Shown piece after piece: positions 1 through 8,634 of a stretch of 64,000 nucleotides of DNA. The first letter of the stretch is position 1. Each line of letters starts with the position of its first letter. The stretch is from Gammaproteobacteria bacterium 39-13 (GTDB taxonomy: Bacteria; Pseudomonadota; Gammaproteobacteria; Berkiellales; Berkiellaceae), in assembly GCA_001898235.1 (NCBI GenBank), contig MKTN01000004.1:1-64000 (forward strand). Direction: 5' to 3'. Below the pieces are notes generated by a model. The model worked only from the letters and a program-made list of their open reading frames with translations, did no database searches and had not been told where the DNA came from. A program made the position numbers and the translations under genes.

Positions 1-100
1 TGTAATGTGTCCCTGGATTGTAATGTGTACCTGGACTGTAATGTGTCCCTGGACTGTAATGTGTCCCTGGACTGTAATGTGTCCCTGGACTGTAATGTGG
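1..100. repeat. 18-bp tandem repeat, at least 5.5 copies
   Basis: The unit TGTAATGTGTCCCTGGAC is repeated head to tail from position 1 to 100. Copy 1 ends in T instead of C, copy 2 has one C-to-A change (TGTACC), and the next three copies are identical. It runs off the left edge, so the true copy number is unknown. The period is a multiple of three and the repeat lies in frame inside the minus-strand gene, encoding THYSPG on that strand. Confidence 0.97.
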
Positions 101-1138
101 CGTGTATTGTTGATAATAAGTCTTATAATAATTTGCAACCATATTATTATAGGCCGAGATCTGTGCAAGCTCAGCATCCGGTAATTTGCTACATGCCGTT
201 GGACTTGTGACTTTTAACTTAAATGATGTGCCAAAATTAGGATGAATGACGTATTGATCTAATATGCTAGCATACGATTTACCATTACTTACGTAAGGAT
301 CAACATGTGTTACCGCACCAAGGGAATGTCTACCTTCGACATTAGTATGATTTGAGGTAACAATATGCGAACACTGAGTGGCAAATAATTCAGATTGCCC
401 GCCACTTAAAAAACGAGAAACAGCGGTGTTTATTTTTTGGTTTAGATAATTTTTTGCAACGCCCATATTATGATCAAGGCAAATGTCGATGCATGTATTA
501 AACTTGACGCCTCCAGATGTTTTACACTCAATAACATTATTAAAAGAAAAGCGATAATTTTTACCGTCTAATACAACACTATGCTGATCGACGCGATCAC
601 CTTTCTTAATATCAATATTAGCGAGTTGCTGTCTTCGTCCGCCTATTCTTTCTGAATAGACAGGATCGATCCCTGATGGATTATTTTTGACAACGTAATG
701 GACTTGAGGTGACTGGCCACATTCTATTTGTGCAACCACATTCATTATTTTATTATCTGGCGTTCTTACCGCAAAGGAAGATAAGACTAAATGCAGATTT
801 TTAGGTTGTTGTTTGGCTAATAATAAGATTTTTTGTTGCAGTTGGTTAAACTCAGCAATACTTAAGGGGGTTTTGGTATAAAATGAAAATTCATTAGTGA
901 TGAGGCGTGTAATATTGTTTTCTTTGTTAGATCTGAGTGTATTGCCATTGCAATTCATTTTTTTGTGTTCAAAAGCCGCATCCTCAATTAAATTTTTAAT
1001 GATTAGATAGAGCCTACTCGTTTGTGTTTTTTCATCTGCTGAAAGATTGCCAAATTCTCCCACAGGTGGTTTAGTGCACGTTGGTATGCCTCTTGCAATA
1101 ATATCTTGTATGAAAATGGGCGTATTTATTGTATTCAT
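1..1138 (-). CDS. Partial unknown protein with C-terminal (HYSPGT)n repeat
   Basis: Reading the minus strand from the ATG at 1138-1136 gives about 379 codons with no stop up to the window edge, so the 3' end is missing. The start reads MNTINTPIFIQDIIARGIP. The body is soluble-looking, has no signal peptide or membrane segment and carries scattered cysteines (for example VIECKTSGG and CIDICLDH). I do not recognise the fold. The last visible ~33 residues are a tandem hexapeptide HYSPGT encoded by an 18-bp DNA repeat in frame, preceded by a Tyr/Asn-rich linker (YNNMVANYYKTYYQQY). The frame stays open through both the unique part and the repeat, which supports real coding. A downstream-of-domain repeat tail of this kind is common in effector or surface proteins, but a function cannot be assigned. 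Confidence 0.8.
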   Translation of the reverse strand, partial: MNTINTPIFIQDIIARGIPTCTKPPVGEFGNLSADEKTQTSRLYLIIKNLIEDAAFEHKKMNCNGNTLRSNKENNITRLITNEFSFYTKTPLSIAEFNQLQQKILLLAKQQPKNLHLVLSSFAVRTPDNKIMNVVAQIECGQSPQVHYVVKNNPSGIDPVYSERIGGRRQQLANIDIKKGDRVDQHSVVLDGKNYRFSFNNVIECKTSGGVKFNTCIDICLDHNMGVAKNYLNQKINTAVSRFLSGGQSELFATQCSHIVTSNHTNVEGRHSLGAVTHVDPYVSNGKSYASILDQYVIHPNFGTSFKLKVTSPTACSKLPDAELAQISAYNNMVANYYKTYYQQYTPHYSPGTHYSPGTHYSPGTHYSPGTHYNPGTHY

Positions 1139-1335
1139 GAACTGCTTTCTCATTCATTTGCTTTAAAAGTTAATTAGATAACTTCTGACGAGATTAAGGT
1201 AGTTTGCAAAACATGTCAGTGAAAAATGGTATGAAGAATAGATATCTTGCGATAAAAGGAAAAAATTGATTGTTTAAAACCATAACTGAGAAGGTTAAAG
1301 TGTAGCGTTTTTACCTGAATTTAAATGGAAAATGC

Positions 1336-2700
1336 TTAGTTTCTTGATAAGCGAGCCGCTAGTTTTTGTGCTTCATCTAATTCGTTGTACGTAAGCTGAT
1401 AGCTTAATAAACGTCGTGCTTCGATGGCAGAGTGTAGGCCACTATTTGCTGCAATATCGGCCCATGCATAAGCTTTTACTAAACTCTTTTCTACTCCTTT
1501 GCCTTGGGCATAGAGAGTAGAGAGGTTAAACTGTGCCATGATATTTCCTTGCATTGCAGCTTTGGTGTAGCACATTGCTGCAAGACGATAATTTTTAGGT
1601 TTACCAAGTCCTTGATGGTAACTTAATCCTATCAGTGCTTCTGCTTGCGTGGTGCCAGGGCCTGGCATTGCTTTTTGAAAATAATAAGCTGATTCACGGA
1701 AATTTCGACTGACTCCACGACCTTGTCGATACATTTTGCCTAGGGTAAGGCTTGCCAATGAATCTCCTTTAAAACTGGCTCGTTGTAGCCATTTATAGGC
1801 TTTTTCGTAATTTTCTTTTCTTTTGGTGGCATACCAGAGTCTGCCTAGTAGGGATTGAGCGGGCGTAAAATCTTGTTGTGCAGATTCTTCTAACCAATAA
1901 AAAGCTTTTTTATCGTTTTGCGGCACACCCGTGCCAGAGGCAAGCATGGCACCATACTGGAATTCAGCATAGGGATCGCCAAATTCAGCGGCTTTTTTAT
2001 ACCACATAGCTGCTTGTGGGTAATCTTGTTTGCCAAACTCAGAAAAATAAAACATATCACCCAATCTAATATAGGCTTGCACGTTACCGTGCTCAGCAGA
2101 TTTCAAATACCATTCAAATGCTTTAGGATAGTTTTGTGCAACACCTTCACCTTTTTCATAGCATCTAGCCAATCCAAATTGGCTTTCAGGAATATCTCGA
2201 TGAGCTGCCTGATAATACCAGCGAAAAGCAATTTTATGGTTAATTGCAACTCCTTGCCCATAGTAATAAATTTCAGCAAGACGAGCTTGAGCAAGTGAAT
2301 GTCCGTGTTCTGCTGCACATTTGTACCAATATAATACAAGACTTTCATCTAGTCTTCGTTCATCATCGATTTCATAGCTTTGCGCCAAAGCGTACATCGC
2401 ATCAGCAGATCCTAATTGTGCCGCTTCTGTTAAGTACTGTCTTCCTTTGATCAGATCTAGCATGAGAAATAGTAACCCTAATTGATACTGGCGTTCAGCG
2501 TAGCTTGGGGTTCGATAAGCTGTGATGCATTGCTGATAGAGCTTGTCTTTATATCCCATGGGGAAATGCTTTTGGCAAAAGATAACCTCAGGAGGAGGCG
2601 CATCATCAAGATCAGCAAACGCATTTTCTGCAAATGAAAAAAGAAAACTGCAAGAAATTGTGCTTAAGAACAGTTTGCAAATTCCTTTTCTCATTTTCAC
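1336..2700 (-). CDS. Secreted Sel1-like repeat protein
   Basis: The 454-residue protein begins with a basic n-region and hydrophobic stretch ending near NAFADL (about residue 30), a typical Sec signal peptide. From about residue 48 to 440 it is built from roughly ten Sel1-like (SLR) repeats, recognisable by AxxxLGxxYxxGxGVxxNxxxAxxWYxKAAexG units such as ARLAEIYYYGQGVAINHKIA and FGLARCYEKGEGVAQNYPKA. SLR proteins are alpha-solenoid scaffolds for protein-protein contact; in Legionella and Coxiella relatives several affect host interaction. Export to the periplasm or beyond is inferred from the signal peptide. The gene is divergent from a second, longer Sel1 protein at 2974. The partner is unknown. 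Confidence 0.93.
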   Translation of the reverse strand: MKMRKGICKLFLSTISCSFLFSFAENAFADLDDAPPPEVIFCQKHFPMGYKDKLYQQCITAYRTPSYAERQYQLGLLFLMLDLIKGRQYLTEAAQLGSADAMYALAQSYEIDDERRLDESLVLYWYKCAAEHGHSLAQARLAEIYYYGQGVAINHKIAFRWYYQAAHRDIPESQFGLARCYEKGEGVAQNYPKAFEWYLKSAEHGNVQAYIRLGDMFYFSEFGKQDYPQAAMWYKKAAEFGDPYAEFQYGAMLASGTGVPQNDKKAFYWLEESAQQDFTPAQSLLGRLWYATKRKENYEKAYKWLQRASFKGDSLASLTLGKMYRQGRGVSRNFRESAYYFQKAMPGPGTTQAEALIGLSYHQGLGKPKNYRLAAMCYTKAAMQGNIMAQFNLSTLYAQGKGVEKSLVKAYAWADIAANSGLHSAIEARRLLSYQLTYNELDEAQKLAARLSRN

Positions 2701-2821
2701 ATTGACTATCCTTGTGAGAATTGTTCTTTCAATTTTCTATAAATGCTTTACTATAGCTTTCTCGCTTTTAGACTGATGTTTTGCTATCGCTGAAGTGGCT
2801 GCGTTAGTTTTGTCTAAAAGC

Positions 2822-2894
2822 CTATTTATTTAAGTCTATGCGCACATAATTACAGTGATTATAAGTTTGAAGAGTGCCACACTTAAATAAATAG
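2822..2894. promoter_or_regulatory. Inverted repeat between divergent Sel1 genes
   Basis: Perfect 14-bp arms CTATTTATTTAAGT (2822-2835) and ACTTAAATAAATAG (2881-2894) lie 45 bp apart in the 273-bp region between two divergently transcribed Sel1-repeat genes. The placement suits a shared operator or looping site for both promoters, but the arms are AT-rich and no regulator is identified. Confidence 0.45.
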
Positions 2895-2973
2895 TCGCTT
2901 ATGCCGATCTTTGCTAAGTAACCTTTTAAAATAAATTTATACCATTATCAGCTGGCTATAAAACGGTGTTAAA

Positions 2974-4959
2974 ATGATCAATCTTTTTGTAAACCCACGC
3001 GCGCTTCTAAATCATGTTGGTGTTGCTATTGCTATGAGTACCTTTGTTTATTGCCAAGTTGCAAAAGCAAACTCGAGTGAATTGTTAGCTCAGGCGCAAA
3101 CTGCGCCGGCTGCCCAAACCGATGCTAAAGCGCAATATGATGCTGAGAAAAAGAAATATGAGGACACCTTGGCTGTTGCTAAAAAAGGAGATGCGCAAGC
3201 GCAGCTAGCTGTTGGTATGATGCTGATGAATGGGGTCGTTGTAGAAAAAAATGAAAAGGAAGCATTTTCCTGGTTTAGAAAAGCAGCAGAGCAAGGTATT
3301 GTTGATGCGCAATATAATTTGGCCATGTGTTATTTGAAAGCAATCGGTACCTCAAAATCTTATCAGCAAGCGCTCACTTGGTTTCAAAAAGCAGCCGATG
3401 CAGGGAATGTGGCTGCTCAATATAATCTGGGCTTAATGTATACCGAAGGTTTAGGCACTGAAAAGAATTTCAAATTAGCTAACGATTTATTTTTAAAAGC
3501 AATGGAAAAAAATTATCCGCCTGCAAAATTTGCTTTGGGGTTGAATTACAGTAAAGGTCAAGGTGTAAAGCAAGATGATGCCAAGGCGCGTGAATTATTT
3601 GAAGCTGCAGCTAAGGATAACTACGATCCTGCTTTTTATGTACTAGGTCTTATTTATCAAAGTGGTTTAGGGGTAGATAAAGATCCAAAAAGAGCGATGG
3701 ATTATTATATGAAGGCAGCAGAAATCGGAAACGTAGACGCTCAGCTTTTACTTGCCGATGCTTATAAAAAAGGGGATGGTGTTCCTGTTAATAAAGAAGA
3801 AGCTGTTAAATGGGTTTTACGCGCAGCTAATACAGGTAATGAAAAAGGTATTCTTGCATTAGCCTTGTTATACCGTAACGGTGATGGGGTTCCAGTAGAT
3901 AATGCAAAATCGCTTGAAGTTCTGCAAAAAGGGGTGGAACTAGGATTTGCTTCTGCAATGTATGAAATGGGAAATACGGAAGAACAGGGTATTGGTAAAC
4001 CTGTCGATAAACTCAAAGCTTTAGATTGGTATGAAAAGGCTGCTGCAAAAGAGCACCCAAATGCCAATTTTAAATTATTCCAATATTACAGCCAGGGTTA
4101 TGGGACGTCTAAACAACAAGGTTCCGCGAAAGATTACTTAAAGAAAGCCGTTTCGCTTTCAGATCCTGCTGCTGTATTGTTTATGGGTAATTCGTATTAC
4201 AAGGGTGAAAATGGCTTTGATGCAAATCCTAAAAAGGCTTGCGAATGGTTCAAAAAGGCAATGGAAAAAGATACGCCAGAAGCCTATTACCACTATGCAC
4301 TTTGTTTTAGAGACGGTCTCGTTGAAAAACAAGATTTCGTAAGAGCAAAAGAATTGCTTTTAAAGGCTGCTGAGCGAGGAGATGGCATGGCGCAAAACGA
4401 GCTAGCACGTTTTTACCATGAAGGCGTCGGTGGCAATATTGATGAAAAAGAAGCCTTTAGATGGTACAAAGCAGCTGCAGAGAAGGGATTGAAAGATGCG
4501 CAATATAATCTAGGTCTTTTTTACCGCAAAGGGACAGTTGTTCCTAAAGATGATGCGGCTGCCACCAAAATGTTTGCAGCGGCAGCAGAGGGAAATAACA
4601 ATGAACCTGGTGCTGAGTATGAGTTAGGATTAAGTTATCTTAACGGATTAGGTGTACCAAAAGATGAAGCGAGAGCTGTAGAATTATTTGAAAAAGCCGC
4701 TTTTCAAGGGTATAAAAGTGCTCAATTTGAATTAGGGCTCTGCTACCGAGATGGAAAAGGGGTCCCCAAAGATATTGCGAAGGCTTATGCCTGGTTGAAA
4801 CTAGCCTCAGCAGGGGGCGGTGCTGTTGAAATTATTAAAGCAAGAGATAAAGTATTAGAAGGTTTAACCCCTGAGCAGTTACAACAAGGTCGGAAGTTGG
4901 TTGAAGAGCTTACAGGAAAGCTAATGTCCAAAAGCTTTAATACTCCTGACAAAAAGTAG
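2974..4959 (+). CDS. Large secreted Sel1-like repeat protein
   Basis: A 661-residue protein with an N-terminal signal peptide (hydrophobic core around residues 12-27, likely cleavage after KANS/AxA near 30) and a short Ala/Gln-rich linker. From about residue 55 to 635 it consists of about 15-16 Sel1-like repeats of 36-38 residues (for example YNLGLMYTEGLGTEKNFKLA, YELGLSYLNGLGVPKDEARA). The last repeat ends in AYAWLKLASAGG, the usual SLR terminal unit, followed by a charged helix rich in Glu/Gln/Lys. It is predicted to be an elongated periplasmic or secreted alpha-solenoid that binds other proteins. It is divergent from the smaller SLR gene ending at 1336, suggesting duplication or co-regulation. 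No catalytic domain is visible. Confidence 0.94.
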   Translation: MINLFVNPRALLNHVGVAIAMSTFVYCQVAKANSSELLAQAQTAPAAQTDAKAQYDAEKKKYEDTLAVAKKGDAQAQLAVGMMLMNGVVVEKNEKEAFSWFRKAAEQGIVDAQYNLAMCYLKAIGTSKSYQQALTWFQKAADAGNVAAQYNLGLMYTEGLGTEKNFKLANDLFLKAMEKNYPPAKFALGLNYSKGQGVKQDDAKARELFEAAAKDNYDPAFYVLGLIYQSGLGVDKDPKRAMDYYMKAAEIGNVDAQLLLADAYKKGDGVPVNKEEAVKWVLRAANTGNEKGILALALLYRNGDGVPVDNAKSLEVLQKGVELGFASAMYEMGNTEEQGIGKPVDKLKALDWYEKAAAKEHPNANFKLFQYYSQGYGTSKQQGSAKDYLKKAVSLSDPAAVLFMGNSYYKGENGFDANPKKACEWFKKAMEKDTPEAYYHYALCFRDGLVEKQDFVRAKELLLKAAERGDGMAQNELARFYHEGVGGNIDEKEAFRWYKAAAEKGLKDAQYNLGLFYRKGTVVPKDDAAATKMFAAAAEGNNNEPGAEYELGLSYLNGLGVPKDEARAVELFEKAAFQGYKSAQFELGLCYRDGKGVPKDIAKAYAWLKLASAGGGAVEIIKARDKVLEGLTPEQLQQGRKLVEELTGKLMSKSFNTPDKK

Positions 4960-4968
4960 TAGGATGCT

Positions 4969-5064
4969 ATATTCTTTCCATTTTGAATTTATGCTCTCCC
5001 GCCTAGGCATACGCTTTGGCGTGGCAAGTAATAAGCCTTGCCTAAAAACAAAATGGTGAGTATA
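4969..5064. repeat. MITE-like inverted-repeat element, diverged copy A
   Basis: The end sequences around 4969-4988 (core CCATTTTGaatTT) and 5040-5064 (core GCCTAAAAACAAAATGG then TATAC) are imperfect inverted repeats. They resemble the much better preserved ends of the element at 29731-29854. The interior also contains GCCTAGGC. It lies just after a stop codon, a common position for such elements. No coding capacity. Confidence 0.55.
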
Positions 5065-5109
5065 CATACACCCCGATAGTTTTACAGTTTTTGAAAGAGG
5101 ATAGGGTTC

Positions 5110-5400
5110 ATGGCATCAACTGTTGATGAAATTACCATAGAATACGTTGATGGAGGCGTAGTTACTGTTAAGCAGCTGGATAAAGTTGTTTTAACCAAAG
5201 GGGCTTGGGCCACCATTATGTTTAAATATCAGGACTGGGATAAACGAAAAGAAGAATATGGTCCTGAAAAATATAGTATCCGTCGTTATCAAAAGAAAAA
5301 TAATGAATATCGTGCTAAATCTAAATTTAACATCTCCAGTAAAGATCAAGCACAAAAAATTATTGAAGCACTAAATCATTGGATTGCTGACGCAGAGTAG
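5110..5400 (+). CDS. Small conserved hypothetical protein
   Basis: A 96-residue soluble alpha/beta protein starting MASTVDEITIEYVDGG, preceded by GAAAGAGGATAGGGTTC, which contains a usable Shine-Dalgarno sequence. The motifs VLTKGAWATIMFKYQDW, YSIRRYQKKNNEYRAKSKFNISS and a C-terminal helix QAQKIIEALNHW give the look of a conserved single-domain protein seen across proteobacteria as an uncharacterised family; I cannot name the family. It is followed by yjbQ on the same strand after 135 bp. No signal peptide, no metal motif. Function unknown. Confidence 0.8.
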   Translation: MASTVDEITIEYVDGGVVTVKQLDKVVLTKGAWATIMFKYQDWDKRKEEYGPEKYSIRRYQKKNNEYRAKSKFNISSKDQAQKIIEALNHWIADAE

Positions 5401-5436
5401 GCTTTAAAACTGCTCAGCGTAACGCTCAATTACTAA

Positions 5437-5479
5437 ATCACACCGTGCTTTATTTTGTATAGAATAACCACGGTGTGAT
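5437..5479. other. Hairpin between 5110 gene and yjbQ
   Basis: ATCACACCGTG (5437-5447) and CACGGTGTGAT (5469-5479) form perfect 11-bp arms around a 21-nt AT-rich loop. There is no T-run after it, so it may be an mRNA processing or attenuation hairpin rather than an intrinsic terminator. Confidence 0.4.
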
Positions 5480-5535
5480 GCAAGCAGGTCTAATTCTCTT
5501 TACAACCCCCCTTGAATTCGAAGTGAAGCAAGTTA

Positions 5536-5955
5536 ATGAAACATTATCGAGAAGAATTATTTTTCAATACGTCTACCCGCGTCGCTTTTGTAAACATAAC
5601 GGATAAAGTCCAAAGTGCCGTTGAAAAAAGCGGTATTAGCAATGGTTTTTGCTTGGTAAACGCAATGCATATAAGTGCTAGTGTTTATATTAATGATGAT
5701 GAGCAAGGGTTATTGCATGATTATGAACAGTGGTTAGAAAAATTAGCCCCTCATGAACCCATTAGCCAATACCGTCATAATGATACGGGTGAGGATAATG
5801 CTGATGCTCACATCAAACGACAAATTATGGGCAGGGAAGTGGTGGTTGCTGTGACGGATGGTCAACTTGATTTTGGCCCATGGGAGCAAATTTTTTACGG
5901 AGAGTTTGATGGGAAAAGGAAAAAAAGAGTATTGATTAAAATTATCGGAGAGTAG
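5536..5955 (+). CDS. yjbQ: YjbQ/UPF0047 family protein
   Basis: A 139-residue protein of the length typical for the UPF0047/YjbQ family. Diagnostic motifs are [18 protein letters not shown], the conserved [16 protein letters not shown] segment and the C-terminal [18 protein letters not shown]. YjbQ of E. coli has weak thiamin-phosphate synthase activity, and structures of the family show a trimer with a metal-binding His/Glu site; the physiological role is unsettled. Cytoplasmic. It ends shortly before a hairpin shared with the convergent peptide gene. Confidence 0.93.
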   Translation: MKHYREELFFNTSTRVAFVNITDKVQSAVEKSGISNGFCLVNAMHISASVYINDDEQGLLHDYEQWLEKLAPHEPISQYRHNDTGEDNADAHIKRQIMGREVVVAVTDGQLDFGPWEQIFYGEFDGKRKKRVLIKIIGE

Positions 5956-5968
5956 TAGTTTTTTTATG

Positions 5969-6009
5969 AACCCCATTGGATATCGTTTTATGCGGTATCC
6001 AATGGGGTT
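5969..6009. terminator. Inverted repeat between convergent genes
   Basis: AACCCCATTGGATA (5969-5982) and TATCCAATGGGGTT (5996-6009) are perfect 14-bp arms with a 13-nt loop between yjbQ and the convergent peptide gene. Its position fits a bidirectional terminator, although no clean U-tract follows on either strand. Confidence 0.5.
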
Positions 6010-6024
6010 GAGAACAGAGAAAGA

Positions 6025-6255
6025 TTATTGTTCTGGATTGCTTGAAAATCCGCAGAAAAGGATCTTAGTGAAATAATCGTGCTCTTCAATATTTTGACAA
6101 CCGTCGTGCCAACGCTCACCAACATAGTTCACAAATTCGCGCAATCCCATGATGATGTGCGGCAACTCTAATAAAAGCAAAAGGCCAATTCCGCTATGGC
6201 CACCGCTGATTTGAGAAAGTTGATCTTCTGGAATGACGGTAAGTTCAGAACTCAT
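6025..6255 (-). CDS. Double-glycine-leader peptide, microcin/bacteriocin-like
   Basis: A 76-residue peptide. The first 19 residues, MSSELTVIPEDQLSQISGG, look like a double-glycine leader of the kind cut by C39-peptidase ABC transporters: charged start, L-(x)2-I/L spacing and a terminal GG (compare the ColV leader ending in LDSVSGG). The predicted mature part of 57 residues begins HSGIGLLLLLELPHIIMG, a short hydrophobic segment, and has two cysteines (DGCQN and LFCGF) that could form a disulphide. A strong RBS (AAGAGGTG) sits just upstream of the ATG, and a Fur-like box overlaps its promoter. No C39 transporter or immunity gene is adjacent. A bacteriocin, signalling peptide or other secreted peptide is possible; the function is inferred only from the leader. 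Confidence 0.72.
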   Translation of the reverse strand: MSSELTVIPEDQLSQISGGHSGIGLLLLLELPHIIMGLREFVNYVGERWHDGCQNIEEHDYFTKILFCGFSSNPEQ

Positions 6256-6298
6256 AATACACCTCTTAACTAACTTCTTTTTACAACTCTACTAGGGT

Positions 6299-6331
6299 GA
6301 AAATGATACTCATTCTCAAATAGAGTGTAAA
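6299..6331 (-). promoter_or_regulatory. Fur-like box overlapping peptide-gene promoter
   Basis: GAAAATGATACTCATTCTC at 6299-6317 matches 16 of 19 positions of the E. coli Fur consensus GATAATGATAATCATTATC. On the minus strand TTTACA (6331-6326) and TATCAT (6308-6303) form a sigma70-like -35/-10 pair with 17-bp spacing, and the box covers the -10 and part of the spacer. This predicts iron-repressed transcription of the double-glycine peptide gene at 6255. Confidence 0.7.
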
Positions 6332-6359
6332 CCTCTATGGATAAAAATACATGGTATGT

Positions 6360-7043
6360 TTATCTGACAATTTTTACCCTTGTTGAGCCAACATTCACAA
6401 ACTCATGGTTCAACCATTTAGCATCTTCAGTAAAAAGCCGAACACAGCCGTGGCTCGCATTGAACCCAGGAACCGTTGGTGAACCATGCAATGCATAACC
6501 ACCATGGAAATGCATGCAATAAGGCATGGGAGCGCCACCATGGGTAGCGATAGGGAATACATGAGAGATGCAACCTGGGCCCTGCCTATCCAGAACGGTA
6601 TAAGTGCCTGTTGGGGTGCGACATCCTCGATGAATATCAGGACAGAAACTCTTCCCGCCAGAGACAGGCCCCCAATTCACTAATTTTCCGTTATCATCAT
6701 AAGCACCCCAAGCAAGTTGGTTTAAATTGACTTGAATAGAATTTGCCTCGGATTGACGAGGCAATGGCGCTAAATCCATTAAAGTGACAGATTGAAGATT
6801 TTTGGGGACGGCAATTGTCATTCCGGCATGCAAGGGAGTATTCATGCGATTCACCTTTTTCACCATCATTCTTTGGGAGGGATCTGGGAATAAGCTTGCC
6901 CAAGACTGCCCACCTTGCACTTTGACGCAATTATATTGTTCAGATTTACAAAGTGTTTGTCCATAGCCCGTTGCTAATGCGTTGGCTCCAACTAGAGATA
7001 AACTCAATATTATCGTCACGCTAAATAGGTTTTTCTTAAACAT
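6360..7043 (-). CDS. L,D-transpeptidase (YkuD family), exported
   Basis: A 227-residue protein with a signal peptide (basic start MFKKNLF, hydrophobic core, cleavage likely after ANALA). Residues ~35-85 resemble a short LysM-type or spacer region (QSWASLF...HAGMTIAVPKN). The C-terminal YkuD domain carries HFHGGYALHGSP and the catalytic signature NASHGCVRL with the nucleophilic Cys and His. Such enzymes make 3-3 crosslinks in peptidoglycan or attach lipoproteins to it in the periplasm. The length is short for the ErfK/YbiS group (about 300 residues). It lies upstream of, and in the same direction as, the Fur-box peptide gene, but that gene has its own promoter. Confidence 0.92.
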   Translation of the reverse strand: MFKKNLFSVTIILSLSLVGANALATGYGQTLCKSEQYNCVKVQGGQSWASLFPDPSQRMMVKKVNRMNTPLHAGMTIAVPKNLQSVTLMDLAPLPRQSEANSIQVNLNQLAWGAYDDNGKLVNWGPVSGGKSFCPDIHRGCRTPTGTYTVLDRQGPGCISHVFPIATHGGAPMPYCMHFHGGYALHGSPTVPGFNASHGCVRLFTEDAKWLNHEFVNVGSTRVKIVR

Positions 7044-7302
7044 AACAACCTCACCTAAGACTGCAGAGCGTTATTTTTTAGTGTTGTATTGATGTGACCT
7101 TACCCTCAGGAGTAAGTTCCTAGTCCTGCTCAAAAATAAGCAGGGTAAGACTCCAAGACTGACCATGAATACAGATCGTAAGATTAAATAAATACAGCTC
7201 ATATAGTCTATAAGTAATCACCATAGTCAGAAAATTTTAAGCTTTATCTTTATCCTGAGATATAATGCGGAAATTTTTGAAAAGAGCAGAGGGTATAAGA
7301 AA

Positions 7303-8634
7303 ATGTTGGGAGTTGAAGTACTTATCTGGTGCAATGAGCAAGAACAAACAGATTCTTACTACAATGTTGTCAAAAATTATCTATTCACAGGAAAAATAGG
7401 GCACTGTGCGCTTAAAATTACTGTTCCCTCTGATGATGCAAATGATCTTTTAATAAAAAAATATTGTTGTCAAGGAGAGTCACCTTTAATTGCGCACCAT
7501 AAAGTCTCAGTTAAGATGAAGAAAAAGATCTCTAATAATAAAGATGAAGCAAAATATACTGTAGAAACAATTCCTGCGTGGGAAATTTATTTTAGTGTAT
7601 GGCCAAATGGATTAAAAGAAGAATATCATGATCGCCTAATAGAAAATTATGAGCAAGAAGTCGAATATAGTGAAAAATGGTGTGAAAATTTCCCTGTCTC
7701 TTATAGAGAAAGACATACCGGAGCATTAAGAGGATGGGTGCCTCATCGTGTATTTGATTTTATTTTTGGTAAACCTGAGCTTGTACCTGAGCCTATTTGC
7801 TTTATTCTGCACCCCTCTGAGGAAGGGATCGTCTGCATGGAGTACCTGCTTGATTGCGAGGAAAAGCATGATTTGCTTTTACGGCAGATAGAAGAGCTAA
7901 TAGTTAAAACAAATAAAGTAAATCTTGAAAGCTTGCTGATACAAAATGAAATCACCAGATTACAGAATTATTTGAATAAATGGAATTTATCAGAGGAACA
8001 TAAAAAAGCCATTAAAAGTGAAGAAAATGCATTAAAATTGAAAAAGTGCAAACTTCATGAAGACAACCAGCCACTATTTGATACATTAGAAGATTTGGTT
8101 GCAGAGGAAGAAAAGCTGTCGCGAACTTTAAAAGAAAAAAGAGCAATGCTACAAAAATATGCTTCAATAGGTCGAAATCCTTCACAATTAATATATTTGC
8201 CTTTGACAACCTCGACAAAATTATCTTATGGCCTTTCTTTAGAGCCAATGCTTAAGTGTATGCAAAAAATTGCCAAAGATGTAGATTTTAACATCGTATT
8301 TAATAATTGTTCACATGCAGTGCATGAGGTTTTGTTAGCAGGTTGCGAAGTGCTAAAATCGTTTATGATTGAAGGAAATTTTTTACAATTTTCAGATTTT
8401 TATCCTTCCTTCTTAGATAGACCAAGCATTGTGGCTTCTTTTGCTCAACAACTACAAGCTGCCATTATAGACGCAAATAAAATGCAATTTGAAAATCAGA
8501 CAGAAAAAAAAGAACAAAAAACTTTAAAAACCCAATCTTGGATGCCCGCTTATGGAGCTCAGATAGCTGCCAAAGTTGCAACGGCTACGTTATCTTCTGA
8601 AAGCGTATTGTGTAGATCTAGCCTTAAAGTTTAA
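7303..8634 (+). CDS. Candidate permuted papain-like (NlpC/P60-type) protein with coiled coil
   Basis: A 443-residue protein without signal peptide. The N-terminus has [13 protein letters not shown] with His34 and the C-terminal half has [15 protein letters not shown] with Cys336. A His in a GHxxL strand before a Cys in an NNCxxxV helix is the order seen in circularly permuted NlpC/P60-like (papain-fold) hydrolases. Between them, residues ~185-290, lies a Glu/Lys/Leu-rich coiled-coil region ([20 protein letters not shown]...[15 protein letters not shown]). The combination of cytoplasmic-type N-terminus, coiled coil and cysteine-hydrolase motifs resembles secreted effectors of Legionellales. 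Catalysis and secretion are inferences from motifs only. It overlaps the convergent macrodomain gene by 4 bp. Confidence 0.8.
   Translation: MLGVEVLIWCNEQEQTDSYYNVVKNYLFTGKIGHCALKITVPSDDANDLLIKKYCCQGESPLIAHHKVSVKMKKKISNNKDEAKYTVETIPAWEIYFSVWPNGLKEEYHDRLIENYEQEVEYSEKWCENFPVSYRERHTGALRGWVPHRVFDFIFGKPELVPEPICFILHPSEEGIVCMEYLLDCEEKHDLLLRQIEELIVKTNKVNLESLLIQNEITRLQNYLNKWNLSEEHKKAIKSEENALKLKKCKLHEDNQPLFDTLEDLVAEEEKLSRTLKEKRAMLQKYASIGRNPSQLIYLPLTTSTKLSYGLSLEPMLKCMQKIAKDVDFNIVFNNCSHAVHEVLLAGCEVLKSFMIEGNFLQFSDFYPSFLDRPSIVASFAQQLQAAIIDANKMQFENQTEKKEQKTLKTQSWMPAYGAQIAAKVATATLSSESVLCRSSLKV

Noticed and set aside
1-100. Repeat array at the left edge resembling a CRISPR
   Set aside because: Units are directly adjacent with no spacers and have an 18-bp period in frame with a gene.
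7-210. Plus-strand frame through the 18-bp repeat
   Set aside because: It lies wholly opposite the minus-strand gene, has no RBS and its length comes from the repeat having no stops in that frame.
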